Source: Zobellia laminariae (lineage in GTDB: Bacteria; Bacteroidota; Bacteroidia; Flavobacteriales; Flavobacteriaceae). From it: a stretch of DNA of 64,000 nt. A program made the translations under genes and the position numbers. The stretch lies in NCBI RefSeq assembly GCF_009725995.1, contig NZ_RCNS01000002.1:806001-870000 (forward strand). Reading direction: 5' to 3'. The notes below the pieces were generated by a model, which was given only the letters and a program-made list of their open reading frames with translations, made no database searches and was not told the DNA's origin. Below are positions 47,175-57,400 of the stretch, piece by piece; position 1 is the stretch's first letter; every line of letters starts with the position of its first letter.

Positions 47175-48349
47175 TTAGCCAATTAACATTACCGGAACTT
47201 GTAAAAAAAGTAAAGCATTCTATTAAAAGAGGTCCTTTTGGCGGATCATTGAAAAAAGAAATATTTGTTGAAAAAGGTTATACCGTTTATGAACAGCAAC
47301 ATGCAATCCATAAGAATTTTAAATCTGCTAGATATTTTATTGATGAAACCAAATATAGAGAGTTAAGCGCTTTTAAAGTTAATGCAAAAGATTTAATAGT
47401 CTCTTGTTCTGGAACTATTGGTAAAATAGCAGAAATCCCATTAGAATTCGAGAAGGGAATTATTAATCAAGCACTTTTGAAAATAACTTTGGACGAAAAA
47501 ATTGTTCTTAACAGTTATTTTATAAGGCTATTTGAGTCTTATATAACTCAAAATAAATTATTTAAAATGAGTCATGGGTCTGGTCTGAAAAACTTTCCTC
47601 CGATGGCAACCGTTAAAGCATTAAAGTTTCCCATACCTCCTCTAGAAACTCAAAAAAAAATAGTAGCTATTTTAAATGAAGCTGACAAACTACGTCAGCT
47701 AGATAAACAACTAATCGAAAAATATGATGCCCTTACCCACAGTCTCTTTTTGGATATGTTTGAGGGTAAAACTGAAGTCGTTGAAAAAATTGAACTTGGT
47801 CGAGTTATTAAACTCATCGGTGGAGGAACTCCAAGTAAAAAAATAGATTCTTATTGGGATGGCGATATTCCTTGGGCAAGTATTAAAGATTTAAAATCCG
47901 ATAGACTAATCAATACGATTGATTCTATAACTATTAGTGGCGTTAAAAATAGTGCAACAAAAATAATTCCTAAAGGTAGTTTAATAATAGCAACAAGATT
48001 AGATGTTGGAAGAGCTGCGATTTGTGAATATGACATGGCAATTAACCAAGATTTAAAAGCTATTAAAGTTATTCGTGACGTAAATATTCAATTCCTTTTA
48101 CATTTATTTAAATCAAAGAAGCCTTATTTTGAGTCTGTTGCATCTGGTGCCACGGTGAAAGGTATAAAGATTGAACATATTACAAAATTGGAAGTTGTTT
48201 TACCTGATATTGAAATACAAAATCAATTTGCAGAACGCGTAAAATCAATTGAAGTCCAAAAAAACCAAGCTCAAAAAAGCTTAATACAGGCAGAAAATTT
48301 GTTCAACAGCCTATTACAAAAGGCATTTAAAGGGGAGTTGGTAAAATAA
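47171..48349 (+). CDS. hsdS: Type I restriction-modification specificity subunit HsdS
   Basis: A 392-residue protein with two target-recognition domains. Each ends in the conserved helix: the first at about 155-195 (IPPLETQKKIVAILNEADKL) and the second at about 345-385 (VVLPDIEIQNQFAERVKSIE). IKLIGGGTPSKKIDSYWDGDIPWASIKDL opens the second TRD. Its two half-sites define a bipartite DNA target that cannot be read from the sequence. It overlaps hsdM and is followed closely by a 68-codon ORF. Confidence 0.93.
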   Translation: MISQLTLPELVKKVKHSIKRGPFGGSLKKEIFVEKGYTVYEQQHAIHKNFKSARYFIDETKYRELSAFKVNAKDLIVSCSGTIGKIAEIPLEFEKGIINQALLKITLDEKIVLNSYFIRLFESYITQNKLFKMSHGSGLKNFPPMATVKALKFPIPPLETQKKIVAILNEADKLRQLDKQLIEKYDALTHSLFLDMFEGKTEVVEKIELGRVIKLIGGGTPSKKIDSYWDGDIPWASIKDLKSDRLINTIDSITISGVKNSATKIIPKGSLIIATRLDVGRAAICEYDMAINQDLKAIKVIRDVNIQFLLHLFKSKKPYFESVASGATVKGIKIEHITKLEVVLPDIEIQNQFAERVKSIEVQKNQAQKSLIQAENLFNSLLQKAFKGELVK

Positions 48350-48355
48350 TGGATT

Positions 48356-48562
48356 ATGAGTATACGGGGTTCAAAAAACAGCAAGTTTATTGGAAGGGTT
48401 AGCTGGAGACCTGTGAAATTCAAACAAGGTAAGCCAAGTAAAAAGGATGTCAAAAATGAAAGTAAAAAAGTAAATCAATTTGAAGCAATCCGAAAAGCAT
48501 TTGATTTAAGTGAAGATGATCCTGAATACAATAAGTACCTAAAAGTTTTTTTTAGAAATTAA
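48356..48562 (+). CDS. Small basic protein of unknown function
   Basis: A 68-residue protein: Lys/Arg-rich first half (KFIGRVSWRPVKFKQGKPSK), then an acidic helix (AIRKAFDLSEDDPEYNKYL). It starts 6 bp after the hsdS stop. An ATG overlapping the hsdS stop opens another frame that ends after 17 codons. It could be a small accessory or a leftover of an extended hsdS; I do not recognise it. Confidence 0.45.
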   Translation: MSIRGSKNSKFIGRVSWRPVKFKQGKPSKKDVKNESKKVNQFEAIRKAFDLSEDDPEYNKYLKVFFRN

Positions 48563-48572
48563 CAGCAAAAAG

Positions 48573-48683
48573 ATGCGGCAGAAGTCTATAGATAATATTG
48601 AAGATTTTAAATCTAAAGTAGAGATAGATGGCAGGTCATATTCTATTGCTACGTATTTTAATTTTCAGTACCATTTAAAATAA
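48573..48683 (+). CDS. Possible 36-residue peptide
   Basis: ATG 48573 to TAA 48683 reads MRQKSIDNIEDFKSKVEIDG and onwards. It sits in the operon between the 68-codon ORF and the EcsC-like gene with short gaps, but has no recognisable motif. It may be noise or a coupling peptide. Confidence 0.25.
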   Translation: MRQKSIDNIEDFKSKVEIDGRSYSIATYFNFQYHLK

Positions 48684-48690
48684 TATTAAA

Positions 48691-49545
48691 ATGGAAACGA
48701 ATCATGTTGACATAATATCTAAAGAAGATGTAGAAGCTATTAAAAAGGCTAAAACTTCTATGGAGAATATTGGTTGGGCTATAAAAGGTGTCAACATAGT
48801 TGGTAATACCTTAGAGACAGGAGCTCAATTTATTCCCGAAAAAGCATTGAATGTTCTTCAAAAATCTACAGAAAAAATATTACTAGGATTATTGAAGGCG
48901 AATCTTTTAACTATTTCAAAAAACAAGGAGCTAAAAGAGCCATCTAAAGTTTCATACAAAGCAATAGCTATGGGTTCCGGAGCACTAGGTGGCTTTTTTG
49001 GTTCAGTAACAGGTGTCGGTACAGCAATTTTTGTTTCTGAAATGACCATTACTACAAAGTTCATTTTACGAAGTATTATGGACATAGCTAGAAGCCAAGG
49101 AGAGGATATTTATTCACTTGAAGGTCAAATGCAATGTTTAGAGGTATTTGCGCTAGGTGGTCAGTCTAAAGACGATGATGGTATGGATACAAGTTATTAT
49201 TTAGCCCGAGCCGCATTGTCCTCATCTTTAAAAGAAGTTACAGCGGCTAGTTTAAAAGCAGCTATTAAGGCTGCGGCAAATAGTAGCGCCCTTTTAGGGT
49301 CAAACGCTATGACCAAATTTATTACACAGATAGCAGCAAGGTTCAGCGTTCTTATTACCGAAAAGTTTATGGCGCAAGCGGTTCCAATTGTTGGTGCAGT
49401 AGGTGGAGGTTCAATGAACTTTATTTTTGTTAATCATTTTCAGAAAATGGCAACTGCACATTTCACTTTAAGAAGATTAGAACGAAAATATGGTTCAGAA
49501 TTAATCATGAAAACTTACAACGAATTACATATCGATAAAAATTAA
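48691..49545 (+). CDS. EcsC family protein
   Basis: A 284-residue protein containing a Gly/Ala-rich hydrophobic segment (MGSGALGGFFGSVTGVGTAIFVSEMTIT split around residue 100) and a second one near the end (VPIVGAVGGGSMNFIF). This pattern is characteristic of EcsC-like proteins (PF12787-type), whose biochemical role is unclear. It lies inside the hsd operon, 7 bp after the previous small ORF. A membrane-associated role in the island is possible. Confidence 0.7.
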   Translation: METNHVDIISKEDVEAIKKAKTSMENIGWAIKGVNIVGNTLETGAQFIPEKALNVLQKSTEKILLGLLKANLLTISKNKELKEPSKVSYKAIAMGSGALGGFFGSVTGVGTAIFVSEMTITTKFILRSIMDIARSQGEDIYSLEGQMQCLEVFALGGQSKDDDGMDTSYYLARAALSSSLKEVTAASLKAAIKAAANSSALLGSNAMTKFITQIAARFSVLITEKFMAQAVPIVGAVGGGSMNFIFVNHFQKMATAHFTLRRLERKYGSELIMKTYNELHIDKN

Positions 49546-49555
49546 ATTTTCAATT

Positions 49556-50209
49556 ATGATTGAGATATTTGACGAAATAGAAGAGTTTTTTCAGCAGAAA
49601 CAATTTACCCAAGAGCAGTTAGATACGCTCAAGGAATCTATTGAAATTAAATATAAAAACACTCAGACTAGAAAACTGGCAAATTCTGCAATTAATATAA
49701 AGTTACTGCAATACAAATTGTCTGGACCGATAGAAGCAAGAATTGACAGAAATGTTAAAAGAGGTAAATCTCTGTTAAGTAATAAAAATAGTTTTTCTTC
49801 TAACCGGTTAACCAAAACAGAGCGAAAAAAATTAGAGGTACAAGAAAAAGTAAATGCCCATTTAAAAAATAGTAAAAAAAATGTTGTTGATATATTTTAT
49901 GAGCATAATGTAAATAAGCCTATTAAAAAAGCGGCTATTTATTTAAATATGCCTTTAGATGAATTTTTAAATCGTGTTATTCTTCCCAACGGAGTTATAA
50001 TTAATGAAAATTCCAGACTTACTGAAGATGTGTGGAGATATAACCTTGATTGGATTTCGTATGATCTAAATAAAAATCAAGAAAAGTTTCAGAATAGTGA
50101 AAGAAAGGTAGTTAAAAGGCCTAAAAAAAAGAGCTTGTCAGACGGGAGCGTATATGATAAATTGGCTAAAGCAAAAAATATTAGAACGTTCATATATACA
50201 AGAATGTAA
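49556..50209 (+). CDS. Basic protein of unknown function, 217 aa
   Basis: It starts MIEIFDEIEEFFQQKQFTQE and is Lys/Arg/Asn-rich overall, with highly basic stretches (RKVVKRPKKKSLSDG) that suggest nucleic-acid contact. No enzyme motif is visible. It follows the EcsC-like gene by 10 bp and precedes the 532-residue gene by 27 bp, so it is part of the operon. Function unknown. Confidence 0.55.
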   Translation: MIEIFDEIEEFFQQKQFTQEQLDTLKESIEIKYKNTQTRKLANSAINIKLLQYKLSGPIEARIDRNVKRGKSLLSNKNSFSSNRLTKTERKKLEVQEKVNAHLKNSKKNVVDIFYEHNVNKPIKKAAIYLNMPLDEFLNRVILPNGVIINENSRLTEDVWRYNLDWISYDLNKNQEKFQNSERKVVKRPKKKSLSDGSVYDKLAKAKNIRTFIYTRM

Positions 50210-50236
50210 TTATGATATGTTACGAAGCTGATCTGT

Positions 50237-51835
50237 ATGTCTTATAACTTAGAAACATATCAAGAACCTTTTTGGGCTAAAAGCGGCAACTTTATAAGAG
50301 GTCGTGATCCTTTAGGTATTCAAAATAGTTCTATTTCCGTTTACGCAACGCTGCTACCGGGTATGACCAATCTAACATTGCGTTTGCGGTATTACGGTAC
50401 ATATTTATGGCTTTTGAACCAGTATGACCAATTACTTGCCAATAATATGTTTAAAGAAGACCAACATGGTCAATATACATTTATTAGGCGGGCAGAATTG
50501 ATTATTGCTTATGTTATGGTTACCAAATATCCTGATGAGCAAAGTGTTATCGGCAGCAATTTTGTGTCTAAAAAATTTAATGAAATTCAGGAGAAGGGAT
50601 ATTACGACATAGCCTTAGGTGCTGATAAGCATAAAGACACACCCATAGGTAGTGTGTATTGGGATTATACATCTGGTGCCCTAGGTCAGTATTATGCAGG
50701 ATCATTGATTGCTTTAAATTTAATCCATCAATCAAGCGGCTATTTTCATCAAACAGAAGATTACGGTAAAGAATTAGCTAAAGCTTATGGTAATTCTATT
50801 TCAACAGAAGTGGCAGCACTATTTTTGAAACGCATTACTGAAGGAAAGCTGTATTCAGAAGACATTGATGGTCTTGAAGATATTGCTTTGAATAAGGATT
50901 ATAAAAAGACACCTGAGGGTGAATTTTATATTAAAATGTTATTGTCAAACGATGGTCCTAAAAGCAAAACCGCATCTGGTATGCTTCCGTCACAGCGTAA
51001 AGAATCTTTAGAGCTTTTCATGAATTTGCTTAATACAAATCAAGATGAGAAAGCCTGGTTAGATTTACCAGTAACATCATATAAAATATTACAAGTAAAA
51101 TCAAAGAATGAAGTTAGCGAGGCTACTTTTGGTTGGTATTATTATTATTTAAATGAGCTAGCGCATTATAGCTTGGAAACAGTGTTCTGGGGATTATTAT
51201 TCGAAATAGATCAAGACACATATTCACTTCAACAATTCATTAATAATATCACCAATAGAGTTTTAGAATATTATTCTGATGAACTCGAAGATTTGAAAGA
51301 ATTAACGATAGGCGATTTAATTGGTAAGTTAGATGATAAGGAGTTTATAACCTTAGACTATATTCATGATATAGGTATTTCTGTTACTGAAAATAATAGC
51401 ATTGCCGGAATTACAGAAGCACTTATCGCTTTATTATGTTTATTTAGAGATAATCAACATAAATTAACAGAGGCTAATGATTATGCTATTAATCACTTTC
51501 TAAGTACAAAAAACGGTAATGCTTTAGAAATTTTCCAGATATACATAACGTCTAGTTTTAATTTAAATTTTGAGGAGTTTGTTAGAAAATTAGTTCATAA
51601 TCTTTTAAATGAACACATAGCTATCGCTTATAATAAAATGGGTAATGGAGAAAAGAATTTGCTCAAGTTCGTAATTGAAGATAATTACTTGGTACACATT
51701 GAAACAATGACACCAAATTTTACTAATCCTAGGCTAAGAACATTATATAATTTCACCAAAGATTTAGATTTAATTAATAACGAAGATGAACTAACGTTAG
51801 AAGGAGAGGACTTATTAAAACAATTAATTGGTTAA
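50237..51835 (+). CDS. Unknown protein coupled to PLD-like protein, 532 aa
   Basis: A 532-residue, apparently soluble protein with helical segments (TLRLRYYGTYLWLLNQYDQL, then IRRAELIIAYVMVTKYPDEQ). It has no Walker, nuclease or methylase motif. It ends 2 bp before the PLD-like gene, a spacing that implies translational coupling and probably a complex. I do not recognise the family. It may be the sensor or scaffold for the PLD-like effector, but this is inference. Confidence 0.55.
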   Translation: MSYNLETYQEPFWAKSGNFIRGRDPLGIQNSSISVYATLLPGMTNLTLRLRYYGTYLWLLNQYDQLLANNMFKEDQHGQYTFIRRAELIIAYVMVTKYPDEQSVIGSNFVSKKFNEIQEKGYYDIALGADKHKDTPIGSVYWDYTSGALGQYYAGSLIALNLIHQSSGYFHQTEDYGKELAKAYGNSISTEVAALFLKRITEGKLYSEDIDGLEDIALNKDYKKTPEGEFYIKMLLSNDGPKSKTASGMLPSQRKESLELFMNLLNTNQDEKAWLDLPVTSYKILQVKSKNEVSEATFGWYYYYLNELAHYSLETVFWGLLFEIDQDTYSLQQFINNITNRVLEYYSDELEDLKELTIGDLIGKLDDKEFITLDYIHDIGISVTENNSIAGITEALIALLCLFRDNQHKLTEANDYAINHFLSTKNGNALEIFQIYITSSFNLNFEEFVRKLVHNLLNEHIAIAYNKMGNGEKNLLKFVIEDNYLVHIETMTPNFTNPRLRTLYNFTKDLDLINNEDELTLEGEDLLKQLIG

Positions 51836-51837
51836 GA

Positions 51838-54429
51838 ATGAGTGAAAAGAAATTGTTTCATGAAGTTCCTAAATCTGCAAATTTTCATTCTGCGGTATTA
51901 ACTACATATTCATTTGATTTTCATCATTTTGAATCCCAAGTTCTACGACCACTTAAAAGTAAAGGCATCACCAATGTCAATGTTTTTGCTGATACTGCTA
52001 TGCTAGATCAGAGTATTGGATTCTCAACAGGGCATTTAAAATATCTAAGCACTTCTTACAGTATAAATGGCATTCCATGTTTAGGAGCATTTCACCCTAA
52101 AATAACAATATTAGCCGGTGAAAATGATGTTTTATTACTTCAGGGCTCTGGCAATATAACCAATGGAGGGCACGGTAAAAATCACGAAACTTTTAATGTG
52201 TTCTATGCGAGTAAGGAAGACCAAACCCAGCTTCCACTCATACAAGAAGCTTGGAATTACATACTTCAACTAACTGATAAAATTCAGGGGTTATCAGCTG
52301 AAAAATTAGAGTGGATTTCAAGTAACTGTGACTTATTAAACAAGAAAAAAACGGATAGTCATATTTTTCATGAATTATCGGATGACTTTAGTGCTGCATT
52401 GGTATATAATGATACTACAAGTATTTGGAATCAGGTTAAGAATTTAATACCCGCAGATACTATAAAGAATATTAAAATATTTAGTCCATTCTATGATCAA
52501 AAAGGAACATTTTTAAATCGATTGTCTGCTCATTTTACAAATGGTAGTATTGATGCATTTTTACAACCAGATAGAGGGATTCATCCACATAAAATGGATA
52601 ATCAAAAAAACATTCAATTTTTATCTTGGGAGAGTACCGAACGCGCAAGTGAAACAGTTACAAAATATGATAGAAATTTACATAGTAAGATAATTTGGTT
52701 CGATGCTGGGGTAGAGCAATATGGTTTATTTGGTAGCCCAAATGCAACTGTTGCTGCGTTTGGAACAGATGATAAAAGGGGCGCAAATGATGAATTTGCA
52801 ATTTTAATTAAAGTATCAAATCAAGATATTTTAAGAGAATTAGGGTTAGTTGGTCAATTTAAAAAATTGAAACCACAAGAAATTAGTCAGGTTGAGGCAA
52901 TTGAAAAAGAGGCTACTAATGAGCAAACTAGTAATACTAGAAAAATTAAATTACTAGGTGTAGATCAGGATGGTAAAAGAATTACTCTATTTATAAAAGA
53001 TACAGCAGCATATAAAAAAGCAGAGATTGTGTTTTATAACAATTGGGGCGTAGAACTCGAGCGTTTTAGCTTTGACCTTGATACCAACAAATTAAAGTTA
53101 GAGTTAAATGATAATAAGAGTATTAATACTATAGCTTTTGCACAATTTGTAAATAGCGAAAGCGATTCTATTTCTAATAAGCAAATTGTAAATAGTTTAC
53201 ATGAACTGTGGAATACCAACCCATCTATTGAAAATAGAAAGTTAATGAAGTTGGGTAGTATGTTAGAGTCTGGCAGTAATAAGATATTTGATGTCATTAA
53301 TTTTTTTAATGACCTAAAATCTACCAATAATAATGACAAGAATATTTCAAGAAGATCAAGCAACACGTTTGATCCGGAAGACAAGCCAGCAGCAGCTATT
53401 TCCTATGAAGAGGCGATAGCATTAAGCCAAGACTCTAAGGAGCATCAACAATTTTTAAAGCAACATAATTCAATTAAAATTTGGGATGCTATTGAACGAT
53501 ATTTTAAAGAATTAGCTACATCGGAAGAAGAGGAAGATATGAATGATGAAGAAGGAGCTAAGGCAAATAAAGGTAGACAGCGAAAAGAAAGGCAACAACC
53601 AAAAGAACCAGTGGAATTTAACTCCGCTAAAGTGCTTGAAAAAAGGAGGAGTTCAATTGAGAAATTTCTGAATAATTATTTGAAGGGATTAAAGAAGAGT
53701 TTAAGTACAGAAGATTATAAGATTGGACTTATGGATATGGCAATGTTTTTAATAGTCATGAAACACCTTTTAGAGTTTACAGAACGACAGGTTGTATTTA
53801 AGATTGAATCGAATGATGAGGAAGAACATGTTTTATACCCTTTAAGCGGAAATTTATCAGAGTTGTCTAGTTTTTCTGGAGCAATATTAAATTTACTAGG
53901 TCATTTTGTGAACTTATTATGTTATGCCCCTTTTCAAGAAATTGAAGATGAATATTCAGCAGCTAAATTATTACGTTACAGGGTATTGGTAAAAAGGTCT
54001 GCGTTGTTTTCGTTAGCTTTAATTAAAGAGAAATATAAATATCATGAAAGGGGAAAAGCATGGGCTGATATAATAGCTTTAAATATTGTTGATAAGCTTG
54101 GTAAGCCAGAAAAAAACTTTGAAAAGTATTTAGAACAGTTAATGTTAAGTACTAGTATCAATATTGATGATAATTTAAATTTAACAGGGCACATTAAGAA
54201 TTGGGTTAACAAAATAGATGATTGTCAAGTAAAGGAAGATTTCTTTTATAATGAGGAATTTGGATTGTGCCAAATTATAAAACGAATCCCATTTAATGGT
54301 GATATTAAGTTTTTGAAACTGGGTCGACCAGGTTTTGAATATAATCATGATCAAAACGATTTTTTATTGTCGAAATTATATGATTATAAAACCGGTAAAT
54401 TAATAGGGTCTTTGCAGGGGCTTAGATAG
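51838..54429 (+). CDS. Phospholipase-D-superfamily (two-HKD) protein
   Basis: An 863-residue protein with two HKD-type motifs in the N-terminal third. The first is FHPKITILAGENDVLLLQGSGN (His86/Lys88, split over residues ~85-106). The second is LHSKIIWFDAG with GLFGSPNATVAA (His282/Lys284). Paired HKD motifs make one active site for phosphodiester cleavage in PLD-type nucleases and lipases. The rest (about 400-863) is helical with an acidic/basic linker (EEEEDMNDEEGAKANKGRQR) and no known domain. It lies between hsdS and hsdR, suggesting an added effector. Confidence 0.82.
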   Translation: MSEKKLFHEVPKSANFHSAVLTTYSFDFHHFESQVLRPLKSKGITNVNVFADTAMLDQSIGFSTGHLKYLSTSYSINGIPCLGAFHPKITILAGENDVLLLQGSGNITNGGHGKNHETFNVFYASKEDQTQLPLIQEAWNYILQLTDKIQGLSAEKLEWISSNCDLLNKKKTDSHIFHELSDDFSAALVYNDTTSIWNQVKNLIPADTIKNIKIFSPFYDQKGTFLNRLSAHFTNGSIDAFLQPDRGIHPHKMDNQKNIQFLSWESTERASETVTKYDRNLHSKIIWFDAGVEQYGLFGSPNATVAAFGTDDKRGANDEFAILIKVSNQDILRELGLVGQFKKLKPQEISQVEAIEKEATNEQTSNTRKIKLLGVDQDGKRITLFIKDTAAYKKAEIVFYNNWGVELERFSFDLDTNKLKLELNDNKSINTIAFAQFVNSESDSISNKQIVNSLHELWNTNPSIENRKLMKLGSMLESGSNKIFDVINFFNDLKSTNNNDKNISRRSSNTFDPEDKPAAAISYEEAIALSQDSKEHQQFLKQHNSIKIWDAIERYFKELATSEEEEDMNDEEGAKANKGRQRKERQQPKEPVEFNSAKVLEKRRSSIEKFLNNYLKGLKKSLSTEDYKIGLMDMAMFLIVMKHLLEFTERQVVFKIESNDEEEHVLYPLSGNLSELSSFSGAILNLLGHFVNLLCYAPFQEIEDEYSAAKLLRYRVLVKRSALFSLALIKEKYKYHERGKAWADIIALNIVDKLGKPEKNFEKYLEQLMLSTSINIDDNLNLTGHIKNWVNKIDDCQVKEDFFYNEEFGLCQIIKRIPFNGDIKFLKLGRPGFEYNHDQNDFLLSKLYDYKTGKLIGSLQGLR

Positions 54430-54453
54430 GTTAAATCTGATTAATAAAATTAT

Positions 54454-57400
54454 ATGGAAAGTAATTTTAGTTTTATAAACGGAGACTTTCCGGAACTTTT
54501 TAGAGAAGCTTCGGAAGCTGAAAGATATGTGTTTAAAGCACCAAAATACGCTGCACTTCAATGTAGGGTAGTCTTAGAGCTGACCATAAATTGGCTTTAT
54601 GATAACGATCCCGATTATGAGAGGCCTTATGACTCTACATTGGCGGCGCTTATGTACCATGAAGATTTTAAAGATGATATAAAAGCAACTTTGCTTAATG
54701 AATTAACTCTAGTTAGAAAGATTGGAAATGCTGCGGCCCATGGCAAAAGAGTAAATGAAAAGGAAGCTCTTATTTGTCTAAGAAGCGTTTTTAGATTATT
54801 GTCGTTTGTTGGTATTAATTACAACAGTGTATGCCCAGCTATTCCTGCGTTTAATGAGGCGCTAATTCCTGCGGGAGAAGTACATGATAAAACACTTAAA
54901 CAACTTCAAGATAAATCAGATGCTGTTGAAAAGCTTTTATTAGAAAAAAAGACCCAGTTAGAAAAAGAAGATAAGTTACAACAGGAAAATGAATTATTAA
55001 AAAAACAAGTATACGAACAACAGAAACAATTAAAAGAGCGTAAAGTTGAACGTCAAATTGAAGTAGATTTTGAGGAAGTAGTCCCTGTTTTAACTCCTGA
55101 GACCGAAACTCGTAAATTATTTATAGATGTATTGCTCAAAGAGGCGGGTTGGGATAATCTCAAAGCAGGCAGAGACATAGAATATAAAGTAACTGGTATG
55201 CCTATATCGGTAAATCCTTCCGGTACTGGTTATGTAGATTATGTGCTTTGGGATGATAATGGTAAGCCACTAGCAGTAGTAGAAGCAAAAAAGACACTTC
55301 ATAGTCCTAAAAAAGGTAAGCAACAGGCTTTTTTATATGCTAATTGTTTGGAAAAAATGACTGGACAGAGACCAATTATTTTTTACACCAATGGATTTGA
55401 AACTCATATCTGGGATGATTTATTTTATCCAGAACGTCCGGTAAGTGGGTTTTATACCAAAGATGAACTTCAATATGTTATTGAGCGTAGAAATACTAGA
55501 AAAGATTTAAGGCAATTTCAGGTTAATAGGGATATAGCCGGAAGACCTTATCAGTTAGAAGCTATAAAACGAGTTGCAGAAGCTTTAGTAACTACAAACA
55601 ACGGCGATTTAAAAGGTAAAAACAGAGAGGCATTACTTGTTATGGCCACGGGTAGTGGAAAAACAAGGGTTTCGGCTGCTATTGTTGATATGCTGACCAA
55701 GAGCGATTGGGCAAAGCGTATCTTGTTTTTAGCCGACAGAAATGCATTAGTTACCCAAGCGAAGAATGCTTTTAAAACTCACCTTCCTAATCTTAGTGCT
55801 ATCGATCTTACTAAAGAAGATGAAGATAACGGCACACGCTTAGTTTTTTCAACTTATCCGACTATAATGAACCGTATCGATAGCCTAAAAAATGAAGATG
55901 GACGATTTTATAGCTCGGGTCATTTTGATGTTATTATTATAGATGAGGCACATAGATCGGTCTATCAAAAGTATAGAGCGATTTTTGAATATTTTGATGC
56001 AATCCTAATTGGATTGACCGCTACACCTAAAAATGATATAGACCATAATACATATTCTTTATTTAAAATTGAAGACGATAACCCAACCTTTGCATATGAG
56101 TTAAATCAAGCTGTTCAAGATAAATTTTTAGTACCTCCCAAAGCTTTAGATGTACCTGTAAAATTTGTTCATGAAGGTATAAAGTATAATGAGCTTTCTG
56201 ATGAGGATAAACAAAAATTTGAGGAAACTTTTCTAGACGAAACTCCAAATGAAGATGTAGAGATAAGTGCATCTGCAATTAATAAATTTCTATTCAACAA
56301 CAAAACCATTGATGTTGCATTGGATTATCTTTTAAATAATGGATTAAAAATTGAAGGCGGTGATATGCTTGCAAAAACAATCATTTTTGCAAAAAATCAT
56401 AAACATGCAGTATTTATTGAAGAACGTTTTAACAAAAATTACCCTCAATATTCTGGAAAATTCTTACGTGTTATAGATAATTACGAATCTAAAGCCCAAG
56501 ACATATTAGAGAAGTTCTGTGAAGATAAAATTCAATTAGAACCTCAAATTGCTGTTTCGGTTGATATGATGGATACAGGTGTAGATGCGCCAAGAGTAGC
56601 CAACTTAGTGTTTTTTAAACAAGTAAAATCATATTCTAAATATTGGCAGATGATTGGTAGGGGGACGCGTTTAAGACCAAACTTATTTGGTCCAGGATTG
56701 GATAAGAAGTTTTTTATGATATTAGATTTCTGTGATAATTTCAGCTTTTTTAATGAATTTCCTGACGGAATTAAAAGTACTAATACTAAAACCTTATCAG
56801 AAAAGATATTCGAGGCGAAATTGAATATAATCACAAGCATTAGGGATAACATAGATGCTACAATTGAAGAAGATGCTTTAGCATTTAACTATACGAACCA
56901 ACTTCATGAAGTTATTAAGAACCTCGATCAAGAAAGATTTGAAGTTAGAAAATCTTGGAAATTGGTAACTGATTTTTGTAACCGTCAACGTTGGGACAAT
57001 TTAAGTGTTGGCGATGTTCATGATATAACTACTAACCTTTCGGGATTAGCTCCTTACGACATAGGGGGTGACGAGCTTGCAAAACGCTTTGATTTATTAA
57101 TTCTCAATTTTCAACAAGTTATCCTGTCCGGTAATAGAAAAGCAGAAGAAAAATACGTTAGGCAAATTTATAGCATAGCGGTTAACCTTCAAAAGAAAAG
57201 AAATATCCCAAAAGTAAAAGAAAAAATTGCTCTAATAAAACAAGTTCAAGAAGAAGAGTTCTGGCAAAACACCAACGTTAATATTGTAGAAAAAATCAGG
57301 GTAGAATTACGAGATTTATTAAAGTTTATTGAAAAAGAAGAGGTAAAAACCGTCTATACAGATTTTGCAGATGAAATTCAACATCATAGAGTATCTGAAG

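Noticed and set aside
48349..48402. Frame opening at the ATG overlapping the hsdS stop
   Set aside because: It ends after 17 codons. The ORF at 48356 in another frame is longer and fits better.
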